Below, in pieces: positions 24,803 to 34,346 of a stretch of DNA of 64,000 nt. The notes beneath the pieces were generated by a model. It was not told where the DNA came from and did no database searches. It was given only the letters and a program-made list of their open reading frames with translations. The DNA is taken from assembly GCF_900109465.1 (NCBI RefSeq), contig NZ_FOAZ01000009.1:124001-188000 (forward strand), in the 5' to 3' direction. The stretch comes from Streptacidiphilus jiangxiensis (lineage in GTDB: Bacteria; Actinomycetota; Actinomycetes; Streptomycetales; Streptomycetaceae). The position numbers and the translations under genes were made by a program. Numbering within the stretch: the stretch's first letter is position 1; each line of letters begins with the position of its first letter.

Positions 24803-26014
24803 GTGGAGCCAGCAGGCTGGGGCGGAACGCTCGCCGCGGGCGCGGCGGTGGCAGGTGTCGCGGCGGGAGCCGCGTGGCTCTGGCGGCACCAGGGCGACCT
24901 TGCCACGTCGCGCCCGCTCAACGAGTGGACGTTCACCCACATGTCGGCGCTGATGCCGACCGCCACCGTCGCTCGCCCGCCGGACCCGAGGCCGCTGCGC
25001 CACGCGCCCCGCCCGCTCGAGGTCACCTACGCGCACGCCGGACGCGAGCGCACCCTCGCGGACCTGCACGCCGCCACGCACACGACGGGCTTCGCCGTGC
25101 TGCACCGCGGGGAGTTGGTGCACGAGTGCTATCCCGGCCGCTTCGCCTCACCCGAGGCGCGCTTCCAGCTGTTCTCGCTGACCAAGTCGGTCACCTCGAT
25201 GCTCGTCGGCATCGCCCTGCACGACGGGGTTCTGGCCGGCGTCGACGACACCGCGGTCTCCCATCTGCCCCACCTCGCCGGCACCGCCTACGACGGCCCG
25301 ACAGTCGCGGACCTCCTGCACATGAGCAGCGGGGTCGAGTTCACCGAGGACTACGCCGATCCGCAGGCCGCCTTCGCCCGCTTCGAGCGCGCGGTCACCG
25401 GCGGCGGATCGGTCCTGCAGGTACTGCGTTCCCTGCCGCGCGCGGCCGAGCCCGGCACGGTGTTCAACTACTCGACGCTCGACTCCCAGGTGCTCGGCTG
25501 GGTCCTGGAGGCGGCGACCGGCCGGACGCTCGCCGACTACGCCGCCGAGCGGCTCTGGCATCCGATCGGCGCGGAGCGCGACGCCTACTACTTCCTCACG
25601 CGCGGCCGCCCCCGCACCGCCCTCGGCGGCGGCTCGCTCAACGCCTCCGTGCGCGACCTCGCCCGGCTCGGCCTGCTGATGGCCCGCGGCGGCGCCCTGG
25701 ACGGCGAGCAGATCGTGCCCGCCGCGTGGGTCGACCGCAGCCGCGGCACGGACCTGCCCCACCTCGCCGTCGGCGCGCTCGGCGCGACGACGCCCGCGCA
25801 CTACGGCTACGCCAACCAGTGGTGGACCGTGGCGGGTCCGGAGCGCGGCTTCACCGGCCTGGGCATCCACGGCCAGTACCTCTGGGTCGATCCGGAGGCG
25901 GACGTGGTGGTCGTCAAGACGAGCGCCTGGCCCGTCGCGGACGACCCCGAGCGTGACGCCGAGACCGTCGCCGCGTTGCGCGCCGTGGTCGCCCACCTGC
26001 GGTCGGAGGCCTGA
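24803..26014 (+). CDS. Beta-lactamase-family serine hydrolase, membrane-anchored
   Basis: 403 aa from the GTG at 24803, which has GGGAGAG about 7 bp upstream. An ATG at 24773 has no SD and would add ten residues. An N-terminal hydrophobic Gly/Ala segment (about 5-28) suggests an uncleaved anchor or signal. The class C/esterase core shows SLTKS (SxxK nucleophile, from FQLFSLTKSVTSM) and FNYSTLDSQVLGWV (Tyr motif with Thr rather than Asn). It resembles esterase EstB and 6-aminohexanoate-dimer hydrolase-like proteins. The substrate is unknown. Confidence 0.85.
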   Translation: MEPAGWGGTLAAGAAVAGVAAGAAWLWRHQGDLATSRPLNEWTFTHMSALMPTATVARPPDPRPLRHAPRPLEVTYAHAGRERTLADLHAATHTTGFAVLHRGELVHECYPGRFASPEARFQLFSLTKSVTSMLVGIALHDGVLAGVDDTAVSHLPHLAGTAYDGPTVADLLHMSSGVEFTEDYADPQAAFARFERAVTGGGSVLQVLRSLPRAAEPGTVFNYSTLDSQVLGWVLEAATGRTLADYAAERLWHPIGAERDAYYFLTRGRPRTALGGGSLNASVRDLARLGLLMARGGALDGEQIVPAAWVDRSRGTDLPHLAVGALGATTPAHYGYANQWWTVAGPERGFTGLGIHGQYLWVDPEADVVVVKTSAWPVADDPERDAETVAALRAVVAHLRSEA

Positions 26015-26061
26015 GCGGCCCGGGCGAACAGCCGCGTGGCGGCCGTCGGCAGGCCGATAGG

Positions 26062-26787
26062 ATGGCCGCCATGACGCAGAGCGGGACGGAAGCCGCGCCG
26101 AAGGCGAAGCCCCGGCGCGGACGGCCGCCGTCCACGTCCCTGAACCAGACGCTGATCCTGGACACCGCGCTCGCCATCGTCGAGAGCGAGGGCCCCGACG
26201 CGCTGACGCTGCGTCGGCTCGGCGCGGACCTGGGCGCCAACCACACGGCCGTGCTGCGGCACTTCTCCGGCAAGGACGAAATCCTGCTGGGGCTCGCCGA
26301 GCGGCTGATCCAGGAGGCCATGGACGGCTTCGTGCCGGCCGAGTCGTGGCGGCAGACGCTGGAGTCGCTGGCCCGCCGCGTGCGGGCGGCGTGCCTGGCC
26401 CACCCCCAGGTGGCCGTGCTGGTGGCCACCCGCGTCTCCCGGCGCGGCGCCGAGTTCCACGGCGCGGACGTGGTCATCGGCGCCCTGCGCGAGGCCGGCT
26501 TCGCCGACCGGGACGCGGCCCGCTACTACCGTTCCCTGGTCGACACGGCCATGGCGCTGTCCGCGTACGAGGCGGCATTCGCCGCGCTGGACAGCCAGTC
26601 CCAGGAGGGCGACCGGATGGCCTGGCGCCGCGAGTACCTGGCGGTCTCCCCGGCGCAGTACCCCAACCTTGCCGCGGTGGCCCCGTTCCTGGCCGAGGCG
26701 GACGCGGACGATCAGTTCGAGACGACCCTCGCCCTGATCCTCGACGCAGTCGCCGCCCGCGCGATCACGCTCCGCCCGGCGACCTGA
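26062..26787 (+). CDS. TetR-family transcriptional regulator
   Basis: 241 aa. A basic PRRGRPP leader is followed by an N-terminal HTH with the recognition-helix pattern GANHTAVLRHFSGKDEILLGL. The C-terminal ~150 residues form the helical ligand domain. A second in-frame ATG lies 9 bp downstream. It directly follows the serine hydrolase by 47 bp and may regulate it or itself; no operator was recognised. Confidence 0.88.
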   Translation: MAAMTQSGTEAAPKAKPRRGRPPSTSLNQTLILDTALAIVESEGPDALTLRRLGADLGANHTAVLRHFSGKDEILLGLAERLIQEAMDGFVPAESWRQTLESLARRVRAACLAHPQVAVLVATRVSRRGAEFHGADVVIGALREAGFADRDAARYYRSLVDTAMALSAYEAAFAALDSQSQEGDRMAWRREYLAVSPAQYPNLAAVAPFLAEADADDQFETTLALILDAVAARAITLRPAT

Positions 26788-26802
26788 GGCGCCCTCGTTA
26801 CG

Positions 26803-27267
26803 TCAGTACTCGCCCTTGATCACGAAGAAGGAGCCGCGGATCTCGCCGGCCAGCTTCGACTTCTGGCGTGCGAACTTGAAGCGGGTCGACAGCTCCTCGG
26901 GCACCTCCATGCCCTGCGAGAGCTTGAACCCGACCGCGCGCTTCTTGCCGTCCTCGAGGCCGTACATCACGTTGATCGACAGGCCGGACTCGTAGAACAC
27001 GTACGCCATCCGCAGGCCGTCCACCTCGAAGGAGGTGACCTCCAGTGCGGGGGAGGCGATGGCGATGTCGCGCTCCTCGGCGAGGATGCGCGTCACCCAC
27101 TCCAGCACCTGCGGGGCCTCGGCGGCCGGGGTGACGGTGAAGACGTGGTCGTACTTGTTCTTGTAGTACCTCGCCTCGTTGGCCCGCAGGCCCGCAAGGG
27201 CCTCCGCGACCGGGGAGGACTCCAGCCCGACGGTGGACACGTTCACGAAGTCGACGGCGTACGGCAT
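26803..27267 (-). CDS. Conserved actinobacterial hypothetical protein
   Basis: 154 aa from the ATG at 27267 with GGAGGACG upstream. It begins MPYAVDFVNVSTVGLESS and ends GSFFVIKGEY. It has no signal peptide or membrane segment, mixed alpha/beta character, and a Lys/Arg-rich ARQKSKLAGEIRG element near the end. It resembles a streptomycete-conserved hypothetical family I know only by appearance. Convergent with the TetR gene. Confidence 0.75.
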   Translation of the reverse strand: MPYAVDFVNVSTVGLESSPVAEALAGLRANEARYYKNKYDHVFTVTPAAEAPQVLEWVTRILAEERDIAIASPALEVTSFEVDGLRMAYVFYESGLSINVMYGLEDGKKRAVGFKLSQGMEVPEELSTRFKFARQKSKLAGEIRGSFFVIKGEY

Positions 27268-27388
27268 TCGTCCTCCTGCCTGATGACGATTCATCGCACA
27301 TCCTCGCAGAGGGCCGTTCGCCGGGCATCTCTTCCGCTTCGAGGTCCCCTGACAGAGGATGTCAGTGGACCTGGGTGATCGTGGGGAC

Positions 27389-27919
27389 ATGACCACGCAG
27401 ACGACGAACCCGCCGGTCGACGACGGCCGCCACGACTTCGACTTCCTTGCCGGCACCTGGCGGGTCCACCACCGCAAGCTGGCCGACATGACCGATCCCA
27501 CCTGCGAGGAGTGGGTCGAGTTCGAGGGCGTCCAGTGGATGCGCCAGACCCTCGGGGGCCTTGGCAACGTGGACAACCTGAGGGTCGAGTCGATGCCCAA
27601 CGGCCGGTCCTTCGAGGGGATGTCCGTCCGGCTGTTCGATGTCGAGGCCGGACTGTGGCGGATCTGGTGGGCCTCGACCGCCGCACCCGGCCATCTGGAC
27701 TCCCCGGTCTCCGGACGCTGGAACGGCAAGCGCGGTGACTTCCATGGCGCGGACGTGGTGAACGGCACGCCGGTCTCGGTCCGCTTCGAGTGGACCGTGG
27801 AGGACGGCGACACCGCGCGGTGGGAGCAGTTCTTCTCCTTCGACGAGGGCAGCACGTGGGTGCACAACTGGCGCATGTCCTTCACCCGCCTGGACGGTGA
27901 CACAGCGCCCCTGGCATAA
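27389..27919 (+). CDS. DUF1579-like hypothetical protein (calycin-type)
   Basis: 176 aa from the ATG at 27389 (GTGGGGAC upstream). The opening HDFDFLAGTWRVHHRKL is typical of DUF1579-like beta-barrel proteins of about this length. Alternating Trp-rich strands follow (GLWRIWWAS, VRFEWTVEDG, WEQFFSFD). It likely binds a small hydrophobic molecule; there is no catalytic motif. Confidence 0.7.
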   Translation: MTTQTTNPPVDDGRHDFDFLAGTWRVHHRKLADMTDPTCEEWVEFEGVQWMRQTLGGLGNVDNLRVESMPNGRSFEGMSVRLFDVEAGLWRIWWASTAAPGHLDSPVSGRWNGKRGDFHGADVVNGTPVSVRFEWTVEDGDTARWEQFFSFDEGSTWVHNWRMSFTRLDGDTAPLA

Positions 27920-27957
27920 GGTCGTCCCGATCGCACGGACGGCGTGGGGTGGGGGCG

Positions 27958-28776
27958 ATGACCGTGCAGCAGACGGCTTTCGACGCGGCGGAGCGTCGGA
28001 TGTGGGGCGGACGCGCCGACGCGTACGCGGGCAGCTTCGCCCGGCTGTGCGCCCACACGGTCCCGCACCTGCTCGACGCCGCGGCGGTGGGCGCCGGCAC
28101 CCGTGTCCTCGACGTAGGCACCGGGACGGGAGCCGTCGCCGCGGCCGCCTGCGAGCGTGGCGCGCGGGTCACCGCGATCGACGCGGAGCCCGGCATGGTC
28201 GCGCTGGCACGCCGCGCCGCCCCCGCGGCCGAGGTCCACACCGCCGTCCTGCCGTCGTTGCCCTTCGCCGACGGCGCCTTCGACGCGGCCGTCGCCAACT
28301 TCGTGCTCAACCACGTCGGCCGTCCACGGGACGCGCTCGCCGAGCTGCGCCGTGTGGTGCGGCCGGGCGGCCGGATCGGCCTGACGATCTGGTGCGCCCC
28401 CGGCGCCCCTGGCCAGGAGCTGCTCGGTCGGGCCATGGAGGCGGCCGGCGCCGTCAGGCCGGCCCACCTGGCGCCGCTCGCCGCCGAGGACGACTTCCCG
28501 CGCACCCCCGACGGCCTCACCGGCCTGCTCGACGCTGCCGGCCTGCGCGGGCCGACCAGCAGCACACTCGCCTGGGACCACCGGGCCGCGCCGGACGAGT
28601 GGTGGAGCGGACCTGCCGCCGGAGTGGCCTCCATCGGGCAGCTGCTGGTGAGTCAGCCCGCACCGGTCCGGGCGGAGGCGAGGCGGCACTACGACCTGCT
28701 GTGCCGGGAGTATCTGGGCGACGACGGCCGCCTGGTCCTCCCGCACAGGGCCCTGCTGGCCACGGCCCGCCGCTGA
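27958..28776 (+). CDS. Class I SAM-dependent methyltransferase
   Basis: 272 aa from the ATG at 27958 (GGTGGGGG upstream; a GTG three codons earlier is possible). The SAM motifs are VLDVGTGTGAVA, AIDAEPGMV and LRRVVRPGGRIGLTIW, the UbiE/Methyltransf_11 pattern. The substrate is unknown. It follows the DUF1579-like gene by 38 bp and could be co-transcribed with it. Confidence 0.85.
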   Translation: MTVQQTAFDAAERRMWGGRADAYAGSFARLCAHTVPHLLDAAAVGAGTRVLDVGTGTGAVAAAACERGARVTAIDAEPGMVALARRAAPAAEVHTAVLPSLPFADGAFDAAVANFVLNHVGRPRDALAELRRVVRPGGRIGLTIWCAPGAPGQELLGRAMEAAGAVRPAHLAPLAAEDDFPRTPDGLTGLLDAAGLRGPTSSTLAWDHRAAPDEWWSGPAAGVASIGQLLVSQPAPVRAEARRHYDLLCREYLGDDGRLVLPHRALLATARR

Positions 28777-28786
28777 CCCGGCGGGG

Positions 28787-29101
28787 TCAGGGGGAGGGCC
28801 AGCCCCGGGCGACGGCGTCGAGATGGGCGTCGAGGTCGGCCAGGTCCGGCTGGTCGAACACGGCCTGGTCCGCGGTCCATTCGTGGTGGTCGCGCTGGTA
28901 GGCGGCGACCACGTCGTTCAGCGACGCGCCCGTGCAGCGGGCGATGTCCACGATGTCCTCCGGGTCCAGCCCGGTGGTGCGGGCGGTGGTACTCCAGCAC
29001 CACAGCAACGCCTCGGGGATGTCCCGGTCGACGACGCCGTTGTCCCGTGCCTGCTGCTCGATCCACCGGGTGAAACCGGTGCGCCAGGTGTGGTCGCTCA
29101 T
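28787..29101 (-). CDS. Small acidic hypothetical protein
   Basis: 104 aa from the ATG at 29101 (GATCGACGCGGCCC upstream, a weak SD). It is Asp/Trp-rich and soluble, starting MSDHTWRTGFTRW, with ALLWCWSTTARTTG in the middle. No known motif was recognised. Convergent with the methyltransferase gene, 10 bp away. Confidence 0.6.
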   Translation of the reverse strand: MSDHTWRTGFTRWIEQQARDNGVVDRDIPEALLWCWSTTARTTGLDPEDIVDIARCTGASLNDVVAAYQRDHHEWTADQAVFDQPDLADLDAHLDAVARGWPSP

Positions 29102-29338
29102 GGGCCGCGTCGATCCCCTTCCATCTCGGCGTCGTCCCGATGTTGCTACCCCGTCGGAGCCCACACGTGCCCTCCGCGGGCCTCGCCGCGGTGACCGCCG
29201 TGTGAACTTTCGATGTGCGCCGCACCCGGCCGCGGATCTTTACGGGATCTGAAGCAGATCCGAATCCTCGTTTCACGTTCGCCTGCTCACACTGGAGAGC
29301 GAAGGCCCCGAGTCCGGCAGTCCGGTGAGGAGAGCGAC

Positions 29339-29647
29339 GTGTCCGCCATCCACCCCTCCCGATCCCCCCGTTCGCCCGACCCCTTCGGCCGCCGCGACGC
29401 CGGGCTGCACCACGTGCGCGCCATGACGCGCTGGACGATCGTCGGCTCCGCCGCCGCGGCGCTCGTGCTGGGCCTCGGCTACGCGCACGCCCTGCCGGAC
29501 CTCGCCGCGCTCCTCCCCGCCCACGGTTCCGGCGGTGGTGGCGGTGGCGGGTTCACGGAGCATCCCGGCGCCGGCTCCGGGGGAGTCCAGGCCCCGGGCC
29601 TCCCAGGTGGCCAGGGCGGCAGCCACACCACGACCGGATCCTCCTGA
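29339..29647 (+). CDS. Small single-pass membrane or exported protein with Gly-rich tail
   Basis: 102 aa from the GTG at 29339 with GAGGAG 6 bp upstream. An N-terminal Ser/Pro/Arg-rich stretch is followed by one hydrophobic helix (about 37-55: TIVGSAAAALVLGLG). The tail has a seven-Gly run and ends GGSHTTTGSS. Function is unknown; it looks like a small membrane accessory protein. Confidence 0.6.
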   Translation: MSAIHPSRSPRSPDPFGRRDAGLHHVRAMTRWTIVGSAAAALVLGLGYAHALPDLAALLPAHGSGGGGGGGFTEHPGAGSGGVQAPGLPGGQGGSHTTTGSS

Positions 29648-29693
29648 CGCCACCCCGCCGACCTGCTGAAACGTCCCTGTTAGCCTGGGCGGC

Positions 29694-30962
29694 ATGATCA
29701 GGGGCGGAGCCGGGGACGACACAGCCGGCGAGCCGACCGCCCGCGCGCAGCGCGCCCTGATCGTCGGCAGCTTCGTCAGCAGGGTCGGCAACGGCCTCTT
29801 CAACACCGCCGCGATCCTCTACTTCACGCTCGTCGTCCACCTGCCGGCCACCCAGGTCGGCGCGGGACTGACGATCGCCGGCCTCGGCGGCCTGCTGGCC
29901 GGCATCCCGGCAGGCAACCTCGCCGACCGGTACGGGCCGCGCACCGTCTGGCTCACGGCCCTCGCGCTGCAGGCCGTCACCATGGCGGCCTTCGTCACCC
30001 TCCACAGCTGGCTCGCGTTCACCCTCGTCGCCACCCTGGACCGGCTCGCCGCCACGGCGAGCGGCGCCGCGGGGGGCGCCGTCGTCGCGCGGGCGGGCGG
30101 CGAACGTCCCGCCGCCTTCCGGGCCCGGCTGCGCACCTTCGTCAACCTCGGCGTCGTCGTGGGCACCCTCGGCGCGGCCGTCGCCATTCAGATCGGCACG
30201 CGCACCGCCTACACCGCGCTGATCCTCGCCAACGCCGCCAGCTTCGCCTGCGCCGGCTTGATCGCGCTCCGCGGCGTCCCGAACTACCGGCCCCTGCCCC
30301 GGCCCGCGGAACACCGCCGCTGGTCCGTCCTGGCCGACCGCCCCTACGTGTCGTTCGTCGCCCTCTACAGCGCCATGGGTCTGCAGTACCAGACGGTCTC
30401 GCTGCTGCTGCCGATCTGGCTCACCGCCCACACCGACGCGCCGCGCTGGACGGTGGCCGCGCTCTACGCCGTCAACAGCGGCGTCTGCGTGCTGCTGCAG
30501 AGCCGGCTCGGCGCCAGGGTCGAGACCCCGGGGCAGGGCGGGCGCGCCTTCCGCCTGGCCGGCCTCCTCTTCCTGGTGAGTTGTCCGCTCATGGCGCTGA
30601 CCGCCGACGTGCCCGCGTGGGTCGCACCGGTCCTCGCCGTGCTGGCCGTCTGCGTGCACAGCGTCGGCGAGGTGTGGGAGTCCTCCGGCGGCTTCACGCT
30701 CGCCTTCACCCTCGCGCCCGAGCATGCGCAGGGCCAGTACCAGGGCCTGTTCGGTATCGGCTTCGACGCCGGTCAGGCCCTCGCCCCGCTGCTGCTGACG
30801 GGCGTGGTCCTGGCGCTGGGGCAGCCGGGCTGGCTGCTGCTCGGCGCCTTCCTCGCCGGTGTGGGTGCGGCGGGACCCCCGGTCGCCGCCTGGGCCGAGC
30901 GCAGCCGCGCCGCCGACGCGCGGCCGGAACCGGTGGGCACGCCGGAGCAGGCCGGAGCCTGA
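29694..30962 (+). CDS. Major facilitator superfamily transporter
   Basis: 422 aa with about 12 hydrophobic helices. The MFS loop-2/3 motif GNLADRYGPRTVWL is present, and SFVSRVGNGLFNTA begins helix 1. It resembles actinobacterial drug-efflux or metabolite exporters of the MFS_1 group. Its end (GCCTGAGCCGG repeated at about 30955-30985) carries a small tandem duplication including the stop codon. It stands alone. Confidence 0.88.
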   Translation: MIRGGAGDDTAGEPTARAQRALIVGSFVSRVGNGLFNTAAILYFTLVVHLPATQVGAGLTIAGLGGLLAGIPAGNLADRYGPRTVWLTALALQAVTMAAFVTLHSWLAFTLVATLDRLAATASGAAGGAVVARAGGERPAAFRARLRTFVNLGVVVGTLGAAVAIQIGTRTAYTALILANAASFACAGLIALRGVPNYRPLPRPAEHRRWSVLADRPYVSFVALYSAMGLQYQTVSLLLPIWLTAHTDAPRWTVAALYAVNSGVCVLLQSRLGARVETPGQGGRAFRLAGLLFLVSCPLMALTADVPAWVAPVLAVLAVCVHSVGEVWESSGGFTLAFTLAPEHAQGQYQGLFGIGFDAGQALAPLLLTGVVLALGQPGWLLLGAFLAGVGAAGPPVAAWAERSRAADARPEPVGTPEQAGA

Positions 30963-31118
30963 GCCGGCCTGAGCCTGAGCCGGACGGCACCGGGTCGCGA
31001 GCGGCGGGGCCGCGCGGGTGGTGTTGCCGGACGTCGTGGTGCGGCGTGGCGCTGTGCGCGCGGGGGTGCCGCTTTGATGAACGAGGGATCAGCCGTCGTC
31101 GTCAGGAGGCCAGGGCGC

Positions 31119-31727
31119 ATGACCCCCACCCCGCATCGGCTGCTGCTCGCGCGCCACGGCCTGACCGAGTGGGCCCTGACCGGCCGCCACACCGGCCGCA
31201 CCGACATCCCGCTGCTCCCCAAGGGCCGTCAGCGGGCTCGGCTGCTCGGACAGCGCCTGCACCGGCCCCCGTGGGACGACCTGCCGCACGCCCAGATCCG
31301 CACCAGCCCGCTGCTGCGCGCCCGCCAGACCTGCGACCAGGCCGGTTTCGGCGACCGCGCCACCGACTGGGACCTGCTGGTGGAGGTCGACTACGGCGAC
31401 TACGAGGGCCTGACCACCGACCAGATCCACCAGCAACGCCCCGACTGGCAGTTGTGGCGCGACGGCACGCCTGGCGGCGAGACCCTGGCCGAGATCTCCG
31501 ACCGCGCCGACGCCGTCGTCGCCTGGTCGCGTGCCGCGGCCACGGACGTGCTGGTCTTCGCCCACGCCCACTTCCTGCGCGCGGTCGCCGCCCGCTGGCT
31601 CGGCAACGACGTCTCCTTCGCCGCCCGACTGGAACTCTCCCCGGCCTCCCTGTCCGTCCTCGGCTGGGAACACGGCCAACCCACCCTGGCCCACTGGAAC
31701 GACAACAGCCACACCGAAGGCAGCTGA
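31119..31727 (+). CDS. Histidine phosphatase (phosphoglycerate mutase-like)
   Basis: 202 aa from the ATG at 31119 with AGGAGG 9 bp upstream. The nucleophile motif [10 protein letters not shown] is near the start, EVDYGDYEG follows at the acid position, and the second His lies in [11 protein letters not shown]. The length matches small acid or sugar phosphatases and alpha-ribazole-phosphatase-like enzymes, not glycolytic mutase. The substrate is unknown. Confidence 0.87.
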   Translation: MTPTPHRLLLARHGLTEWALTGRHTGRTDIPLLPKGRQRARLLGQRLHRPPWDDLPHAQIRTSPLLRARQTCDQAGFGDRATDWDLLVEVDYGDYEGLTTDQIHQQRPDWQLWRDGTPGGETLAEISDRADAVVAWSRAAATDVLVFAHAHFLRAVAARWLGNDVSFAARLELSPASLSVLGWEHGQPTLAHWNDNSHTEGS

Positions 31728-31737
31728 CCGAGGCCCC

Positions 31738-32736
31738 TCACGGGCGGCAGGTGACCAGGGCGAGCGCCTGCTTCAGGTTGTACTCGGCGATCTCCTGCAT
31801 GAAGGCCCGGTCGGGGAAGTCCCCGTCGAGCAGCCGCAGCGGACCCGCGACGAGGGAGAGGCGCATCGCGAGCATGTAGAGGGCGAGCCGGTCGGGATCG
31901 AGACCGGGTCGGTCAAGCGCGTCGTACCGCTCGCGAAAGCGGATCCGCAGGAACACGTGCTCCCACTCGACGTCGAAGGACATCACGCCCTCGATGTCGA
32001 TGAGGACCGGGTGCCCGTCGGCGTCGATCAGCACGTGGTCCGGACCGAGCTCCCCGTGGATCACGCCGTACTCCGTGCGCGGGGCGACCCGCCCGGCGAG
32101 CTCCCGCAGTCGGTCGCGCAGCGCCCCGGCGGCCGACGCCATCCGGTCGTCGCGGACGGCGGCCTCGTCCAGATCCGCCAGGGCGCGGCCCAGGACCACC
32201 TGCTCGCAGGAGGTCCCGCTCACCGGGCCCCCGCGTTCGAGCACGTCGAGCCGGCCGTAGCGCGGGCCGCGCTGCCGGTGCATCACGTGCAGCATCTCAG
32301 CGAGCTCACCCAGAGCCGCCGTCCCCTTGACGGGGTCGCTCGTCAGCAGCTCCTCGAGCGTGCCCCGGCCGGCGTCCTCGACGACGGCGACGTCCGCCTC
32401 GTACCTCGTCCGGCTGTCGTCGGCCAGCACCACCCGCGGCACCCGCACCCCCAGCCCGTCCAACCGCCGCTGCGCCGCCAGGAACGGCACCAGCCCGGAC
32501 GCGGGTGCGAACGGACTGTCGGCGTCCTGCCCAGCCCCCTCCGGCCAGAAGTTCTCAGCCTCGGCCCAGCGGTAGACGATCACGCTCGTGGCCTCCGCCG
32601 AGCCGTCGACGTGGACCCGGTAGACACCCTTCTTACTCCCCCCACGCAGGCGGTCCACGCCCACGACCCGGGATCCGGTGCCCAATGCGTCCCGGGCAAG
32701 TGCTGACAGCTCTTCGGTCTCCGCGAAACGGCGCAT
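31738..32736 (-). CDS. APH-fold kinase-like protein with altered catalytic motif
   Basis: 332 aa. The APH C-lobe is recognisable: YGVIHGELGPDHVLI stands where kinases have HGD-x4-N, and VLIDIEGVMSFDVEWEH where they have the metal Asp. The catalytic Asp is Glu and the Asn is His, so activity may be altered or lost. The N-lobe has a Gly-rich loop (RLRGGSKKGVYRV). Convergent with the histidine phosphatase, 10 bp apart. Confidence 0.75.
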   Translation of the reverse strand: MRRFAETEELSALARDALGTGSRVVGVDRLRGGSKKGVYRVHVDGSAEATSVIVYRWAEAENFWPEGAGQDADSPFAPASGLVPFLAAQRRLDGLGVRVPRVVLADDSRTRYEADVAVVEDAGRGTLEELLTSDPVKGTAALGELAEMLHVMHRQRGPRYGRLDVLERGGPVSGTSCEQVVLGRALADLDEAAVRDDRMASAAGALRDRLRELAGRVAPRTEYGVIHGELGPDHVLIDADGHPVLIDIEGVMSFDVEWEHVFLRIRFRERYDALDRPGLDPDRLALYMLAMRLSLVAGPLRLLDGDFPDRAFMQEIAEYNLKQALALVTCRP

Positions 32737-32749
32737 CCGCCGAGCCTAC

Positions 32750-33226
32750 TCACACGCCCGGTTCACAGGCTTGGTCGACGATCTCGACCTCGTCCGGTCT
32801 GGGGAACGGCATCATGTCCCAGCCCCAGGGCCAGCCATGGTCCGACACTCCCTCCTCGGACTCGGGCGCGAGGCGGCGGGGGATGCGGAGCGTCCACCAG
32901 GGGGCCACCCTCAGCTCCTGTTCGGGCCAGGCGACGGTGGCGGCGCGGAAGCGGTCGTCGAGCGCGTCGAGCATCGGCTGACGCATCTCCCGCACCCGCG
33001 CGGGCAGCAGCGGCCAGACTTGCCCGAGGGTGGTGCGGCACCACCGGTCGTGGCTGAACTCCGCTGCGCACCAGCCGTAGCCGACCTCGACCTCAGCGAC
33101 CAGCCCGGCCCACGCATGCAGCAGCGAGTTGAGTGTCCGCCCGGTACCGTCGACCCTGCGCCGCGTGACCTCCCCGACGGCCGCCTGCACCGCTTCGTAC
33201 TCCTCGCCGGTCAGGGAAGGGTCCAT
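32750..33226 (-). CDS. Hypothetical protein
   Basis: 158 aa, 13 bp upstream of the APH-like gene and co-oriented with it. It is soluble and Trp-rich (VAPWWTLRIPRRL, HGWPWGWDMMPF) with no family recognised. It may be expressed together with its neighbour. Confidence 0.6.
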   Translation of the reverse strand: MDPSLTGEEYEAVQAAVGEVTRRRVDGTGRTLNSLLHAWAGLVAEVEVGYGWCAAEFSHDRWCRTTLGQVWPLLPARVREMRQPMLDALDDRFRAATVAWPEQELRVAPWWTLRIPRRLAPESEEGVSDHGWPWGWDMMPFPRPDEVEIVDQACEPGV

Positions 33227-33304
33227 GCGGACGAGTGTTCCAGCCCTCCGGCGCGTCCGCTATCGTCTTCTGGCTTCGCCGGAGCCGCCGGAGCCGGGGG
33301 AGCG

Positions 33305-33808
33305 ATGAAGACGGGGGCAAGGGTGGGCAAGGACGATCTGTATCCGAAGAACGGCTACATGGCCGGATACCGGGACGGGAGCGCGTCGAGTCGGGCGAAG
33401 CAGGCCTACGCCCGTTGGGCGATGCTGGGGCTCTGCCTCTTCGCCATCGGCTTCGGGATCCCCGCCGTCATGGAGGGCTGGGCCGTCGCGCACGGCGCCG
33501 GCACCGCAGGACGCTTCACCGTGAGTCAGGTCGGCGGCTGCGGCAAGAACTGCGAGTACGTCGGCGACTTCACACCCACGGGCGCGAACTCGCCGACGGA
33601 GATCGGCATGAGACCGATGGCCGGCTTCGACCTGCGCCAGGTCGGCGACAGCGCGCCCGCCGTCTCCTACGACGGCGAGGTGTTCCCGCGGGGAGGCGGG
33701 GACGCCTGGTTGCGGGCGCTGGGACTGCTGCTCGCGGGTGTCGTCGGGCTGGGGCTCTGGATCTGGCGCATGATCTGGCGGCGCCGGCACCGGACCTGGC
33801 TCAGTTAG
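33305..33808 (+). CDS. DUF3592-like small membrane protein
   Basis: 167 aa from the ATG at 33305 (GGGGGAGCG upstream). One helix lies near 39-60 (WAMLGLCLFAIGFGIPAV) and a second near 138-158. Between them is a ~75-residue exported domain with a Cys pair (GGCGKNCEY). The pattern fits DUF3592-like proteins. Its stop overlaps the convergent membrane protein's stop by 4 bp. Confidence 0.6.
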   Translation: MKTGARVGKDDLYPKNGYMAGYRDGSASSRAKQAYARWAMLGLCLFAIGFGIPAVMEGWAVAHGAGTAGRFTVSQVGGCGKNCEYVGDFTPTGANSPTEIGMRPMAGFDLRQVGDSAPAVSYDGEVFPRGGGDAWLRALGLLLAGVVGLGLWIWRMIWRRRHRTWLS

Positions 33809-34263
33809 ACGAGTTGTTCCGGAGTCTGACCGGCTGCTGACGGCGGCGCGGCGAGAGCCCGATGCAACGGGATGGCGGTGGCCAGGACGAATACACCGAA
33901 CAGTGTGATCGGCAGCAGCCCGAACGGGGCAAGGTAGTCGAGCGGATGACGCACCACGTTGCCGGCCTGGGTCCACCAGTTACCGAACGCATCGGCCGAT
34001 ATCGCGAATGCCGCCAACGGAGGCGCGGCCGGACTCGCCCGGACGGTGAGCACGACGGCCAACACGTCGAGTGCCAGCATCGCGTGGAACACCACCTGGA
34101 TCGGTACAGGGGCACGGCTGAAGGCGTGTATCCCTCCGGTGCACAAGGAGTACGCGTGCGAGCAGGTGCCCTCCCCGAAGCCCACGACGTAACCGGCTGC
34201 GACCCAGCGCGCGCGACGGGAGGCTCGCCCCCCGCGCCACGCACGCAAGAACCTGTCCGACAT
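33805..34263 (-). CDS. Hypothetical polytopic membrane protein
   Basis: 152 aa with a basic N-terminus (RAWRGGRASRRARW) and about four hydrophobic segments. Two Cys lie in the first loop (CSHAYSLCTGG). No family recognised. Convergent with 33305-33808. Confidence 0.55.
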   Translation of the reverse strand: MSDRFLRAWRGGRASRRARWVAAGYVVGFGEGTCSHAYSLCTGGIHAFSRAPVPIQVVFHAMLALDVLAVVLTVRASPAAPPLAAFAISADAFGNWWTQAGNVVRHPLDYLAPFGLLPITLFGVFVLATAIPLHRALAAPPSAAGQTPEQLV

Positions 34264-34346
34264 GTTCCCCCCACCTGCCCCAGCAGCCAGGCTACAGAAC
34301 CGTGTTGGCGGTAACGGACGGTTCTTGGCGGCGGGGCGCCACTTGA

